Of a DNA stretch of 64,000 bases, positions 1 through 8,232 are shown piece after piece; positions within the stretch are counted from its first letter, which is position 1; every line of letters starts with the position of its first letter. The stretch spans positions 121,553 through 185,552 of the forward strand of contig NZ_CAKXZS010000030.1 of NCBI RefSeq assembly GCF_935822925.1, given 5' to 3'. Under the pieces are notes generated by a model, which worked only from the letters and a program-made list of their open reading frames with translations, did no database searches and was not told the origin of the DNA. This stretch comes from Mesorhizobium ventifaucium. Lineage in GTDB: Bacteria; Pseudomonadota; Alphaproteobacteria; Rhizobiales; Rhizobiaceae. Position numbers and translations under genes: made by a program.

Positions 1-1
1 G

Positions 2-826
2 GCGAGAGCGGACTCCATCGGACTGCTCGGCAGTACCGGCGCCTACGCTTTCCTCACGCGAGAAGAGCGTCGACGCGCGGTCGAAACGGCAATGGACACG
101 GTCGGCGGCAAAATCCCGGTTATGGTCGGCGTCGGAGCGATCCGGACGAGCGATGCGGTGGACCTTGCCCGTGACGCGAAGGCTGCGGGCGCCGATGGCC
201 TGCTTCTCGCTCCGGTTTCCTATACGCCGCTCGTCGACGACGAGGTCTTCGAACACTTCACCGCAGTCGCCGACGCGGGGCAGCTCCCGCTTTGCATCTA
301 CAACAATCCCGGCACGACCAGGTTCACCTTCAGCCTGGACCTCATTTCCCGCTTGTCGAAGGTGGCGAACATCGAAGCCGTGAAGATGCCTTTGCCGTCC
401 GGTGGTGACGTGGCGTCCGAACTCGCCTCCCTCCGATCTGCGACCGGGTCGGCATTCAGGATCGGCTACAGCGGCGACTGGGGCGGGGCGCCTGCGCTGC
501 TCGCCGGGAGCGACGCCTGGTATTCCGTCGTCGCAGGACTTCTGCCGTCACAGGCCTTGGCCCTGACGCGAGCGGCGCAAGCCGGGGACGCTGCGACCGT
601 CGAGCGACTTGACGCGGCATTCGGACCGCTTTGGGCGCTGTTCAAGGAATTCGGCAGTTTTAGGGTGATGTATGTCGTCACCAGGCTTCTGAACCTCTGC
701 GACGTCGATCCGCCACGCCCCGTCCTCCCGCTGAAGGACCAGGCACGGCAGCGCGTCGCCGCCGCTCTCGACCATCTCGATGCGGTTTTCTCCGCTGGTT
801 CCACAGTTTGTATTGAACCTCGATAG
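2..826 (+). CDS. DapA-family aldolase (dihydrodipicolinate synthase / N-acetylneuraminate lyase superfamily), 5' truncated
   Basis: The open frame runs from the window edge, so the first few residues are missing; about 274 codons remain of a family usually 290-310 aa. The visible start reads GLLGSTGAYAFLTREER, the DapA GxxGExxxLxxxE region with Ser-Thr in the substrate pocket. IYNNPGTT carries the catalytic Tyr, and EAVKMPLPSG carries the Schiff-base Lys expected at the end of beta-strand 6. The family forms TIM-barrel class I aldolases that act on pyruvate or other 2-oxoacids. The site around the Lys (KMPLPSGG) differs from authentic lysine-pathway DapA, so a catabolic aldolase or dehydratase role is more likely than lysine synthesis. 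A LysE-type exporter follows 23 bp downstream on the same strand. Confidence 0.85.
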   Translation, partial: ARADSIGLLGSTGAYAFLTREERRRAVETAMDTVGGKIPVMVGVGAIRTSDAVDLARDAKAAGADGLLLAPVSYTPLVDDEVFEHFTAVADAGQLPLCIYNNPGTTRFTFSLDLISRLSKVANIEAVKMPLPSGGDVASELASLRSATGSAFRIGYSGDWGGAPALLAGSDAWYSVVAGLLPSQALALTRAAQAGDAATVERLDAAFGPLWALFKEFGSFRVMYVVTRLLNLCDVDPPRPVLPLKDQARQRVAAALDHLDAVFSAGSTVCIEPR

Positions 827-849
827 TCAGTCTTCATCAGGACATTTCC

Positions 850-1491
850 ATGCTGGATTCCAACGCCTTCACCGTCTACCTGGTCACGGCATTCCTGCTG
901 GCGATTACTCCGGGTCCGGGGATCTTCTATGTCGCCGCCCGAACCCTTTCCGGCGGTCGCTCAGAAGGAATCGCTTCAAGCCTTGGCAATGGTCTCGGCG
1001 GGCTGTTTCATGTCGTGGCCGGCAGCCTTGGCGTCTCGGCGATCGTGCTGGCAAGCGCCGAATTGTTCACGGCGCTCAAGGTGGTCGGCGCGCTCTATCT
1101 GGTCTGGATGGGATACCGGACCATTCGCCATGCCAGGGTCGACTACAAGTCGCTGGGTCATTCGGAGCCGCCCGTCGGCACGATGCGGGCCTTCAGGGAT
1201 GGCGTTCTTGTGGAAGTGATGAACCCGAAGACGGCCGCATTCTTTCTCGCCTTCATTCCCCAGTTTGTCGATACATCGTCGGATCACGTTGTTCTGCAGT
1301 TCCTGATCCTCGGCGCCATCTCGGTTGCCCTCAACACGCTCGCCGATATCGTCGTGGCGTTTGCAGCCGGAAGACTTCGCGACGGCGCGGCGCCCCGTGC
1401 GAATCTCGTTCGCCGTCTTCGTGAAGGCTCGGGCGGCGCTATGATCATGCTTGGATGCGGGCTGCTGCTGGCGAAGCGCCCGGTTGCCTGA
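850..1491 (+). CDS. LysE/RhtB family amino-acid exporter
   Basis: The 213 aa product is normal for the family. The N-terminus has the hallmark AITPGPGIFYVAARTLSGGR motif after a first membrane helix. GALYLVWMGYRTIR follows near residue 75-90, then EVMNPKTAAFFLAFIPQFVD around 120-140. About six hydrophobic segments are seen. The family exports amino acids or related small metabolites by proton exchange across the inner membrane; the substrate cannot be read from sequence. It lies 23 bp after the DapA-family gene and may be co-transcribed. Its last 47 bases overlap the tail of a convergent, degenerate LysE reading frame. Confidence 0.9.
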   Translation: MLDSNAFTVYLVTAFLLAITPGPGIFYVAARTLSGGRSEGIASSLGNGLGGLFHVVAGSLGVSAIVLASAELFTALKVVGALYLVWMGYRTIRHARVDYKSLGHSEPPVGTMRAFRDGVLVEVMNPKTAAFFLAFIPQFVDTSSDHVVLQFLILGAISVALNTLADIVVAFAAGRLRDGAAPRANLVRRLREGSGGAMIMLGCGLLLAKRPVA

Positions 1492-2074
1492 CCTTGTGGG
1501 AAGGAGAAAAAATGCATGACGGCCGCTGACCTGCGCTGGGAACCTGCGATGACGGCCGGCCGCACTGGCGCGCGACTGTCAAGACGCAAGCGGAGGCGGA
1601 GACCGAGCGCATGCAAACATACATCGCGCTAAGCAAGGCTATTTGCATGGAGATCGAATGATCCGGATCTATGAATTGCGGAAAGAAGGCGGCATAGAAC
1701 AGAAGAGCTGCAGGATTTGCGAAGGCGATCGTCAGCCCATCGAGGACCGGCGGACGAGCGCGAGACAAATTCGGAGAGCGCGAAGGCCGGTGGCGGAGGC
1801 GCAACGCGCCCGCAGCGAGCCAGATGAGATAAAGAGCTCCGGCCAGCGAAAGCCATCGCAACAGCACTGGCAAGAGCTCACCGGAAAGTGACAGGCCGAC
1901 GAACATTGCCCCGAGCAGACACGCCTCTCCGAACTCTACGCCAATCGCGGTCGAGAAACCGGCCATCGCCCTGTGCCGCAGCGTATTATGGGCAATGATC
2001 ACCATAATCGGGCCGGGCGTGATGAGAATCAAAAGTGTCGCGGCCAAGAATTGGGCAAGACTGCTCCAGTCCAT
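1445..2074 (-). pseudogene. LysE family transporter with degenerate C-terminus
   Basis: The first about 150 residues are a clear LysE protein: ITPGPIMVIIAHNTLRHR, GALYLIWLAAGALRLR and IAFANPAALLFYAAFFPQFID are all present. After residue about 151 (near base 1620) the frame continues into a Ser/Arg/Pro-rich tail with no hydrophobic helices, where family members have their last one or two membrane segments. None of the other frames restores a convincing end. The tail runs 47 bp into the convergent LysE gene. I read it as a gene whose 3' end was lost by rearrangement or frameshift. A functional short protein cannot be excluded but lacks the usual topology. Confidence 0.65.
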
Positions 2075-2095
2075 CTTATCAGCTTTCGAAATCGC

Positions 2096-2278
2096 TTACC
2101 TCATCGATATCAAGTTCGTGACTAGACCCGCCTTGATCTCAAGCACAGGCGCGGGTGCCTCGGCATCGCCGATGTCCCGCAACCGATCGGGGGTCATTTC
2201 AGCGATTGCCCGACGTCTTGAGACGGTCCGCTGCCAAGTCTTGAGAGCCGCGATTGCGGTTGCTGTGGTTTTCAGCAC
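2096..2278 (-). CDS. DUF1127-like small protein, possibly frameshifted near its start
   Basis: The 60 aa GTG-initiated frame contains the short Arg-rich DUF1127-type core (WQRTVSRRRAIAEM, then DRLRDIG) seen in many small alphaproteobacterial proteins, some of which bind RNA. The start lacks a good ribosome site. A different frame begins with an ATG at 2327 (MAHTQSRVDRHSSAW) after a good site (GGAGGCCGAA). Joining the two frames near base 2278 by removing one base would give a normal about 77 aa DUF1127-like protein. A single-base frameshift, or a sequencing error, is therefore suspected. Function unknown. Confidence 0.5.
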   Translation of the reverse strand: MLKTTATAIAALKTWQRTVSRRRAIAEMTPDRLRDIGDAEAPAPVLEIKAGLVTNLISMR

Positions 2279-2387
2279 AAGTCCAAGCAGACGAGTGACG
2301 ATCGACGCGAGATTGCGTGTGAGCCATTTCGGCCTCCATCATCATTGTCGGCAGGGTTGAACTGCGGTGCGCCTGTTCCACTGCGCC

Positions 2388-3470
2388 TTACGGTTTGCGG
2401 CCGATCACGGCGCCATTCGCGCCGGGCGCGTCGAACCAGACCGTCTCGATGTGGCGGAATCCGGCTTCGTCGAGCCACGCCGAATATTCGGACGGCGTGT
2501 AGTTTCGCCCTTCCGTCTCGATCAGCATGTTGAGGCTCATCAGCGCCGCCGGCGCTGGTCCGGTCTTTTCGTCATTGACGAGAAGCTCGCTGATGACGAC
2601 TGCGCCGCCGCTCGGCAAAGGCTCGAGGGACCGGCGCAGCAGGGCGCGGTTCTTCGCCTCGTCCCAATCGTGCAGGATCATCGACAGGAGATGCACGTCG
2701 TGATCCCCGGGAAGCTGCTCGAAGAAGTTGCCGCCGGCGGTCTCGATCCGGTCGGTCAAGCCGGCCTCGGCAATCTTTCCCGCGGCGATCGCGGCCACAT
2801 GCGGCAAGTCAAACACGGTCGCACGCAGCGCCCCATACTGTTTGCAAAGCTCGATCTCGTACGCGCCCGATCCGCCGCCGATGTCGAGGAGGCGGCGGAA
2901 ATGTCCGAAATCCACGGCTTCGCCGAGCTTGCGCGCGGTCATCGTGGAGAGCGAATGCATCGCCTCCCAGAACAGCGCCAGCATCATCGGATCCTCGCCA
3001 TCGAATATTGAAGATTGCACCGCCGGGTCCCACGTGGTCGGCCGGTTCGTGAGCAGCGCTTCGGTAAGCCTGCCCCAGCCGGGATAGAGCCGCTTGTCGG
3101 CCATCTGCACGAAGCCACCGAAGTAATACGGTTTCCCGCGCACGAGATAGGTTTCGCTTAACGGCGTATTGCGATAACGGCCGTCGGTTTTCTCCAGAAG
3201 CCCGAGTGCAGCGCAGCCGGTCAACAGCATCTCGGCCGGGCGCGGATGCAGGCCGAGCGCTTCCGCCAGCCCGGCAACCGTGACGCCGGCGCCGCCCGCA
3301 AGGCGGCTGAAGAGGTCCAGCTCATGCGCAGCGGCCAGCGTCTTGAAGGCCCAGAAACCGGTCGAAAGCGCCATCAGCGGGACGGCGGAAGGAAGTTCCG
3401 GCGTGGCGGCAATCGGTTGGACGGTTGCATGTTTGGCCGGAGGCGCTGTCCGCGAAAGCTGATTAGCCAT
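2388..3470 (-). CDS. SAM-dependent O-methyltransferase (acetylserotonin/hydroxyindole type)
   Basis: The product is 360 aa from the ATG at 3470, chosen because AGAGAGG lies just upstream; a longer frame to 3518 lacks this. The N-terminal third resembles the winged-helix dimerisation domain of plant-type O-methyltransferases (ELDLFSRLA, VAGLAEALGLHPRPAEMLL). The C-terminal half is a class I methyltransferase with motif I LLDIGGGSGAYEIEL near residue 195, motif II VFDLPHV, and LHDWDE carrying the usual catalytic His. The family methylates phenolic hydroxyls of small molecules using SAM in the cytoplasm. Substrate unknown. It stands alone, about 110 bp upstream of the DUF1127 gene on the same strand. 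Confidence 0.85.
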   Translation of the reverse strand: MANQLSRTAPPAKHATVQPIAATPELPSAVPLMALSTGFWAFKTLAAAHELDLFSRLAGGAGVTVAGLAEALGLHPRPAEMLLTGCAALGLLEKTDGRYRNTPLSETYLVRGKPYYFGGFVQMADKRLYPGWGRLTEALLTNRPTTWDPAVQSSIFDGEDPMMLALFWEAMHSLSTMTARKLGEAVDFGHFRRLLDIGGGSGAYEIELCKQYGALRATVFDLPHVAAIAAGKIAEAGLTDRIETAGGNFFEQLPGDHDVHLLSMILHDWDEAKNRALLRRSLEPLPSGGAVVISELLVNDEKTGPAPAALMSLNMLIETEGRNYTPSEYSAWLDEAGFRHIETVWFDAPGANGAVIGRKP

Positions 3471-3791
3471 GATTACCTCTCTTTCAGAGCAAGTCACAAC
3501 CGCAACCCTCTGGCGCAACCGGCTGGCTTGTGGCCATCCGCTCGGCGAGCTGTGGCTGCGGTCTGCTGAAGTGCGAATCTGGCGGTGCGGAGTTACGCTA
3601 CGATTTCAGAAGGAGAAAATTCCGTTACACTTGAAACTTGTATTGTTTGGCCGGCGCCGGCTGACTTTCTCCATCGAGAATCTAGTGGTTCCGCCATGGC
3701 TCGACAGAATCACGCCGCCCGCCAGACCGCCACCCACTCTCCCGATATGCCCGAAGGCGTTGAGAAGGATGGATGGCGCCGAACCCTCAAC

Positions 3792-3815
3792 AAAAAACCC
3801 GCCTCGGCGGCGGGT
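3792..3815 (-). terminator. Rho-independent terminator for minus-strand transcription
   Basis: A 7-bp perfect stem (ACCCGCC / GGCGGGT) with a 5-base loop is flanked on its left by six A residues, which read as a T-run on the minus strand. It lies 124 bp downstream of the DUF6064 gene. No convincing gene lies between, although an open frame with no recognisable domain spans 3606-3923. Confidence 0.75.
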
Positions 3816-3938
3816 CGTTGGCGCGAATAGCACCATAAGCGATTTCATAGCACAGCTGCCGGCACAAAGCAAGAACAAACATGCTGCCGACACGAAATCG
3901 CACACGAATTGCTGCCGCAGCAAATGCCCGAACGGGCA

Positions 3939-4601
3939 TCACCGAGCGATGCGGCGCAGGGCCAAAGCAGCGGCAGTCGTGGCGGCTGCCAGAAGCGGCA
4001 GCCAGGCTTGCGGATCGCCCATGGCATGGAGCGTCAGGCCGCTGATCAGCAGCCACAGCAGCGGGATCGCAAACAGCAGCGGCACTGGCCCGCCGCTCGC
4101 GGCAAGCAGGACGCCGAGCGCTACGATCGCCGTCGGGTCCGGCGCGATGCCGAAGACCTCGGCGCTCGCCCATGGCCGCCCGAAGAGCGGCGGCAGGAGG
4201 GGATAAACGACGAGGCCAGCGACCGCAATCAGCAGCCCGAGCCGCCCTGCTATGTCCCGCCGGTTGAAGGCGAGGCTGCCGCGCGCACCGCCGAACGCCA
4301 GCAGCGGCGCCTGCAGGCCGAAGACCGGCGCGACATAGGCGATCGCCCAGTCGATCACGGCATAGCGGTTCCACAGGAAGGACCAGCCGACGAAGGCAAA
4401 GAATGCGGCGAGGACGAGCGCAATCCAGAGGCCGTGGCGGCGCGGCCGCCTAAGCACGAGCAGGACAATGGCAAGGCCGGCGGCGAGCGTCAGGAGATGC
4501 AGTGGCCAGGACGCGGCATTGGCCAACTCGAACATGCGCCAGTAGACGCGCGGCGAGAAGAGCAGGAAATCCTCCAGCCGGTAGGTCCACCATTCCGACA
4601 T
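3939..4601 (-). CDS. DUF6064-type integral membrane protein
   Basis: The 220 aa product is very hydrophobic, with about six to seven predicted membrane helices and a characteristic start MSEWWTYRLEDFLLFSPRVY shared by DUF6064 proteins as I recall the family. The only charged parts are short loops such as RRPRRHG and the C-terminal RRIAR. No enzymatic motif is visible and function is unknown. It lies about 100 bp downstream of the Tat-exported aldo/keto reductase in the same direction, separated by a palindromic element. The bases just before its ATG (CCTGCTTAG) are part of that repeat and there is no recognisable ribosome site. Confidence 0.75.
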   Translation of the reverse strand: MSEWWTYRLEDFLLFSPRVYWRMFELANAASWPLHLLTLAAGLAIVLLVLRRPRRHGLWIALVLAAFFAFVGWSFLWNRYAVIDWAIAYVAPVFGLQAPLLAFGGARGSLAFNRRDIAGRLGLLIAVAGLVVYPLLPPLFGRPWASAEVFGIAPDPTAIVALGVLLAASGGPVPLLFAIPLLWLLISGLTLHAMGDPQAWLPLLAAATTAAALALRRIAR

Positions 4602-4708
4602 CTAAGCAGGTTCCGCAAAAGTGTCCCACGGTTTTGCGACAAGAACCTACGACAAACAACAGAATCTAAGCAGGCATTCGTGGGCTGGCCCACGAATGCC
4701 TGCTTAGA
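4601..4708. repeat. Two stem-loops between aldo/keto reductase and DUF6064 genes
   Basis: Bases 4665-4708 form a perfect 21-bp inverted repeat with a 2-base loop; the left arm starts TCTAAGCAGGCATTCGTGGG. It contains the stop codon of the aldo/keto reductase gene. A second weaker hairpin (CGCAAAA / TTTTGCG) lies at 4614-4638. The 10-mer TCTAAGCAGG that begins the big palindrome recurs at 4601-4610, immediately before the DUF6064 start. On the minus strand the big stem is followed by TTCTGTTGTTTG, so it may act as a terminator or mRNA-processing site. Confidence 0.85.
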
Positions 4709-5621
4709 GGTCCCGGACGTAGGCCGCCATCCGCTCGCGCATGGCCGCGTCGGGGAGGGGACCGGTCGCCGCCATCAGGTTCTCGCGCACGTGGTCGACG
4801 CGGGTGGTGGCGGGGATGGCGACGGTGACGGAGGGATGCGAAACGATGAATTTCAGTATGAACTGCGCCCAGGTCTTGGCACCGATCACGGCCGCCCAGT
4901 CCGGTAGCGCCTCGCCCTGGAGCTGACGCGTCAGCGCGCCTTGCCGAAACGGCCGGTTGACGATGACACCCATCCCGCGCTCGGCCGCCAGCGGCAGGAG
5001 CCGTTCCTCCGCCCCGCGGTCGACGACGTTATAGGTGAGTTGCACGAAGTCGAGCGGATGCGCGCTCATGATCTGTTCGAACAGGTCGTGCCGCCGTCCT
5101 TCGGACGTCGTGATGCCGACATAGCGGATCTGCCCGACCGCCTTCATGGCGAACAGGGTTTCGAGATGCGTCTCCCAGGCGACGAGGTTATGGACCTGCA
5201 CGAGATCGAAGCGCGGCACACCCCAGAAGCGGCGCGACTGCTCGATCTGCGCCGGTCCGTCGGCGGCGGAGGAGATCCAGACCTTCTCGGCGGAAAACAG
5301 CGCTTCGGGCCGGCTGAGCTTTTCGAGCCCATAGCCGATCACGGGCTGCGAGGAGCCGTACATGGGCGAGGAATCGATCATGCGGCCGCCTGCCGCGAAG
5401 AAGGCCGCCATCACCTCGGCACACTCGTCGCGCAGCACCGGATCGTCGCCGACATTGAAGGTGATCCAGGTGCCCAGCCCCACTGCGGGAAGCATCTCTC
5501 CCGAGGAGGGCACGGCCCGCATCACCGGCGCGGGCGGCGCGCCGGGCGCGGCTGCCGACAACACCAGAGCCGCTCCGGAAGCGGCGGCAGCCTTCACGAA
5601 TGTCCTGCGGGTGATGATCAT
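4704..5621 (-). CDS. Tat-exported aldo/keto reductase family oxidoreductase
   Basis: The product is 305 aa from the ATG at 5621. This start is chosen because it opens with a twin-arginine signal (ITRRTFVK, then a hydrophobic AAAASGAALVLSAAA), whereas the longer frame to 5813 has an unlikely Arg-rich leader. Mature features are GLGTWITFN, MIDSSPMYG (catalytic Asp and Tyr), AEKVW (Lys) and VQVHN (His), which is the AKR tetrad in order. The family reduces carbonyls with NADPH; export through Tat implies folding in the cytoplasm with bound cofactor. The substrate is unknown. The stop codon sits inside a large palindrome. Upstream, three near-copies of a 16-bp unit lie in the leader. Confidence 0.85.
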   Translation of the reverse strand: MIITRRTFVKAAAASGAALVLSAAAPGAPPAPVMRAVPSSGEMLPAVGLGTWITFNVGDDPVLRDECAEVMAAFFAAGGRMIDSSPMYGSSQPVIGYGLEKLSRPEALFSAEKVWISSAADGPAQIEQSRRFWGVPRFDLVQVHNLVAWETHLETLFAMKAVGQIRYVGITTSEGRRHDLFEQIMSAHPLDFVQLTYNVVDRGAEERLLPLAAERGMGVIVNRPFRQGALTRQLQGEALPDWAAVIGAKTWAQFILKFIVSHPSVTVAIPATTRVDHVRENLMAATGPLPDAAMRERMAAYVRDL

Positions 5622-5635
5622 TGTCTGCCATCTCT

Positions 5636-5681
5636 GTACTTCCGATCCCCTATACTTCCGATCCCCTATACTCCCGACCCC
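5636..5681. repeat. Three tandem near-copies of a 16-bp unit upstream of the aldo/keto reductase
   Basis: The unit TATACTTCCGATCCCC is repeated almost exactly three times, ending 15 bp before the start codon of the Tat aldo/keto reductase. The last copy has two changes. Position in the leader suggests a regulatory protein site or slippage product; the sequence alone cannot decide. Confidence 0.85.
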
Positions 5682-5822
5682 AAGAATGGTTCCGGCCGAC
5701 CGGCTTTTCGCAAGGCCGATCGGCGGGGAGTGCGGTCGGTCTCTGGCGACTGTTCGGAATATAAAACGTCTGCCTGAAATGGGAACGAACGGTGCAGGCC
5801 TGGGTTGCGCCAAGCAGTCTGA

Positions 5823-6326
5823 TTACCTGGAAATGGCTCCTGTCCTGACTTGATGGCGCTGGCGGGCATATGCCACGCAGCCGTCTACCGTGCTGACGCA
5901 GAGCGCATCGCGGTGGTTCGGCGTGTTGTTGTCGCCGGCGTAGGCAACCTCGGCAACACGGCCATCGACCATTCGGATTTGCGTGTTGCAATAGCCGCCA
6001 GGATCGACATTGAGCGATCCTCCAACCGTCGGGATCGCACCCACGGCCAAAGTTGGAATCACGACGTTGAGGTTGCCGCGTTGAACGGTACGCTGATAGG
6101 TCCAGATTTGGCTTCCGCCCGCATCAGCGGTAGCAGTCGGAAAGCCGGCGCACATTCGAACGTCCGCCTCGCTGAGACCGACCATCTCCTTGCGGGCTGC
6201 CGCCGCGGTAGCGTCTTCCTTGGTCACATTAGACGTATCGTCAGGCGCGACGCAGGAGGACAGGATGGAACTGCCGGCGGAAACAACAAGAAGACAGACA
6301 AGCGTTCGGATGCGAGGAGATATCAT
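5823..6326 (-). CDS. Outer-membrane-type lipoprotein of unknown function
   Basis: The 167 aa product begins with a basic n-region (MISPRIRT), a hydrophobic core (LVCLLVVSAG) and a lipobox ending LSSC at residue 25, so it should be processed by signal peptidase II. The mature part contains GLSEADVRMCAGFPTAT followed by SQIWTYQR, resembling the G-x-x-x-DV-x-x-x-x-G-P pattern of SmpA/BamE-like lipoproteins, and a Cys-containing region ending DGCVAYARQR. That likeness is weak and I do not assign BamE. The gene stands alone between the aldo/keto reductase leader and a short gene-free stretch. Confidence 0.75.
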   Translation of the reverse strand: MISPRIRTLVCLLVVSAGSSILSSCVAPDDTSNVTKEDATAAAARKEMVGLSEADVRMCAGFPTATADAGGSQIWTYQRTVQRGNLNVVIPTLAVGAIPTVGGSLNVDPGGYCNTQIRMVDGRVAEVAYAGDNNTPNHRDALCVSTVDGCVAYARQRHQVRTGAISR

Positions 6327-6623
6327 ACCGACTGTGGAGAATTTGCGCTGGGCCCCGAGATCTAGTTAAGCAAGCCCACAAGCGAGTCAACCTGCACAAC
6401 TTCACGATGTCGTTTGTCGTGCCGCCCCGGCCGAGCTTGATCTGACGGCGCCCCACGTGCACGCGCTGCTATCGTGCGCGACCCTCGGAGTTGGCTTCGC
6501 CGCAGAGCTCGATGCCTGCAACGATGGGCATTTCGGCCGCGCAATGCGCCATCCGGCCTCCATGAGGGATTGGCCGATCGGGAACGAGCGTCTCCCCGAT
6601 CGCTTCACGCCAAATCCGGTCCG
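6327..6623. other. Gene-poor stretch
   Basis: Short frames exist on both strands but none combines a ribosome site with a recognisable product. I see no strong hairpin or repeat here. It probably holds the promoter of the minus-strand lipoprotein gene. Confidence 0.5.
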
Positions 6624-6803
6624 TCAAATGCCGGGATTTTTTGGACCGATTTTCAGCGGCGCATCATTTTCATCCGGATTGGGGACAGGAGCTTCGTCGG
6701 GAAGTCTGTCCGGGTCCGGCTCACGCACGGGCTTCGGTTCAGGAAACGGCGGCGGTGTGGGCGCGGGAGTGGGCGTTGGTTCGGGAGTGGGAAGAATGGC
6801 CAT
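6624..6803 (-). CDS. Small proline-rich protein
   Basis: The 59 aa product starts at the ATG at 6803, chosen because GGAAGGAAA lies upstream; the same frame runs on to 6920 without such a site. After MAILPTPEP the sequence is almost entirely Pro with Thr, Glu, Asp and Lys (PTPTPAPTPPPFPEPKPV), ending KIGPKNPGI. There is no signal peptide or fold to recognise. Similar short acidic Pro-rich proteins are common hypotheticals in rhizobia. Low complexity in the antisense Gly-rich frame explains the competing plus-strand reading. Confidence 0.6.
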   Translation of the reverse strand: MAILPTPEPTPTPAPTPPPFPEPKPVREPDPDRLPDEAPVPNPDENDAPLKIGPKNPGI

Positions 6804-7102
6804 GGTGTGATTTCCTTCCGCTCGCACTCTGCCTTGGCGGGTCACCGACGTCGGCTGGGATTTTTGAAGCCACCCGTTTCGATCGGTTTTCGTTCGGGCT
6901 GACGCACGCAGAACGACCACGCATGCCTATGGTTCCGACGCGAGCCTGCGATGATCCCACAGGCATCGGGCATTCGTGGCTGGACGGGACCGTCAGAAAA
7001 GTGATCGAACGGCCCGCCCATCAGGGCCTTGCCGGCGTCGTGGAGTGCCATAATTTCCATTTCAGGGTGGGACGAACTCACCTGCTGAATAAGGAGGCGG
7101 CC

Positions 7103-7537
7103 GTGAAGCACCAAACACTTGACCAACTGCATACCGTTGCCGATGTTCACGCTGAAGCAACAGACCTCGTAGCGACTCGAAGCCAGCGTCTCGAACGTTG
7201 GGCGAAACTGCTGGAGAAAAATCCCGATCGACGTCTCGAAGCGTTGACGGGCACCGAATACAAGTCCCCTGAGATACGCGAGAAAATGCGTTACAACGAC
7301 TCGCCTCTCACGGTTGCCTTCGAGGATCCGATCTTTCGCGCGCAAGGCTTGAGAGATGACACCTACGGTGAAGCCAGGCGCTTCTTCGAGCTGACCGACT
7401 GGCAGCTGCACGAAATCGTCTGCCATTGCCATGTCGGCGCCACGATACGAGCCCGATGGGCTGCTTCTCGCGTCCGTGCGGCAATGTCCGAGAGGTTTGG
7501 ATTCTTCGCCTGGCTGCGAGGAATATTCATGCATTGA
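7103..7537 (+). CDS. Conserved hypothetical protein (144 aa)
   Basis: The frame is open from 6641, but the start is taken as the GTG at 7103 because a near-perfect ribosome site (AAGGAGG at 7091-7097) precedes it. The product is soluble and largely helical: an N-terminal helix (TLDQLHTVADVHAEAT), ERWAKLLEKNPDRRL, a middle segment with YNDSPLTVAFEDPIFR, and a C-terminal WQLHEIVCHCHVG with closely spaced Cys and His residues. No known domain is recognised. The Cys/His pair could bind metal, but this is speculation. An antisense frame covering the same bases is rejected because it lacks a ribosome site. Confidence 0.65.
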   Translation: MKHQTLDQLHTVADVHAEATDLVATRSQRLERWAKLLEKNPDRRLEALTGTEYKSPEIREKMRYNDSPLTVAFEDPIFRAQGLRDDTYGEARRFFELTDWQLHEIVCHCHVGATIRARWAASRVRAAMSERFGFFAWLRGIFMH

Positions 7538-7784
7538 CGCTACGGGCATTCACGCTGCCGGCATTTATGCTACGTGCCGGCATGTTCGGGTGATGGGGGC
7601 GGCACGCCTCGCATCAGTGGTCGTTGATGAGCGGATAGGCCGTTTCGGCGGCGATCCGCCATCGGCGAAGCTCGAACCATAGGTTTCGATACCACAGTGT
7701 GCGCGCATTTCAGTTGGCGGGCGCCGTGTAGCGGCGATGGACCGCTTCCGCACGGCCGCATCGGCGAGGCAGGTACCGCATTTT
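7538..7784. other. Intergenic stretch without recognised gene
   Basis: This region separates the convergent hypothetical protein and acylphosphatase genes. There is a short duplicated phrase (CATTCACGCTGCCGGCATTTATGCTACG region, 7550-7575) but no strong terminator or coding signal. Confidence 0.4.
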
Positions 7785-8069
7785 CTAGCCGATGATCCTG
7801 AATCCGTTCGGCTCCTGGCCGGCATCGACGTCTTGGGATGTCACGCTGGCGACCGACGCTCCGATCGGCCCTTTCCAGAACCGGTTCATCATGGTCGAAA
7901 CCGCGCCTTCGGCTCCGACGATCAGTGCCGTTACGGATCCATCCTCCTCATTGCGAACCCATCCCGAAAGACCGAGCCTCTCGGCCTCGGTCCGTGTCCA
8001 CAGGCGAAACGAGACGCCTTGCACCCTTCCACTCAGTCTGACCCGTACCGCCTTGCGCCCGTCCTCCAT
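7785..8069 (-). CDS. acyP: Acylphosphatase
   Basis: The 94 aa product matches the usual about 90-95 aa size. The active-site loop GRVQGVSFR supplies the phosphate-binding Arg, and GWVRNEEDGSV supplies the catalytic Asn; the fold ends FRIIG. The enzyme hydrolyses acyl phosphates such as acetyl- or carbamoyl-phosphate in the cytoplasm. The ATG at 8069 is preferred over an in-frame GTG two codons earlier because GGAGG lies five bases before it. It stands alone, divergent from the nucleotidyltransferase gene. Confidence 0.92.
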   Translation of the reverse strand: MEDGRKAVRVRLSGRVQGVSFRLWTRTEAERLGLSGWVRNEEDGSVTALIVGAEGAVSTMMNRFWKGPIGASVASVTSQDVDAGQEPNGFRIIG

Positions 8070-8232
8070 GGTCACCTCCGTGCAGCTGGTTTGTTAACAC
8101 CTTCAACTCACCAGCGGCGAAAAAGGCTCCGCCATCATATTTTACGCATTATATCGGCAACGGAACCATGCGGCGGCGGCTTTGTTTAAAGACGGACAGC
8201 TGCAGGTTGCTGGGCTTCGGAGCCACGATTTC

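Noticed and set aside
3606..3923. A 105-residue minus-strand frame downstream of the DUF6064 gene
   Set aside because: It spans the terminator at 3792-3815, lacks a ribosome site and shows no domain.
6842..7549. A 235-residue minus-strand frame opposite the 144-aa hypothetical gene
   Set aside because: The plus-strand gene has a near-perfect ribosome site and better protein composition.
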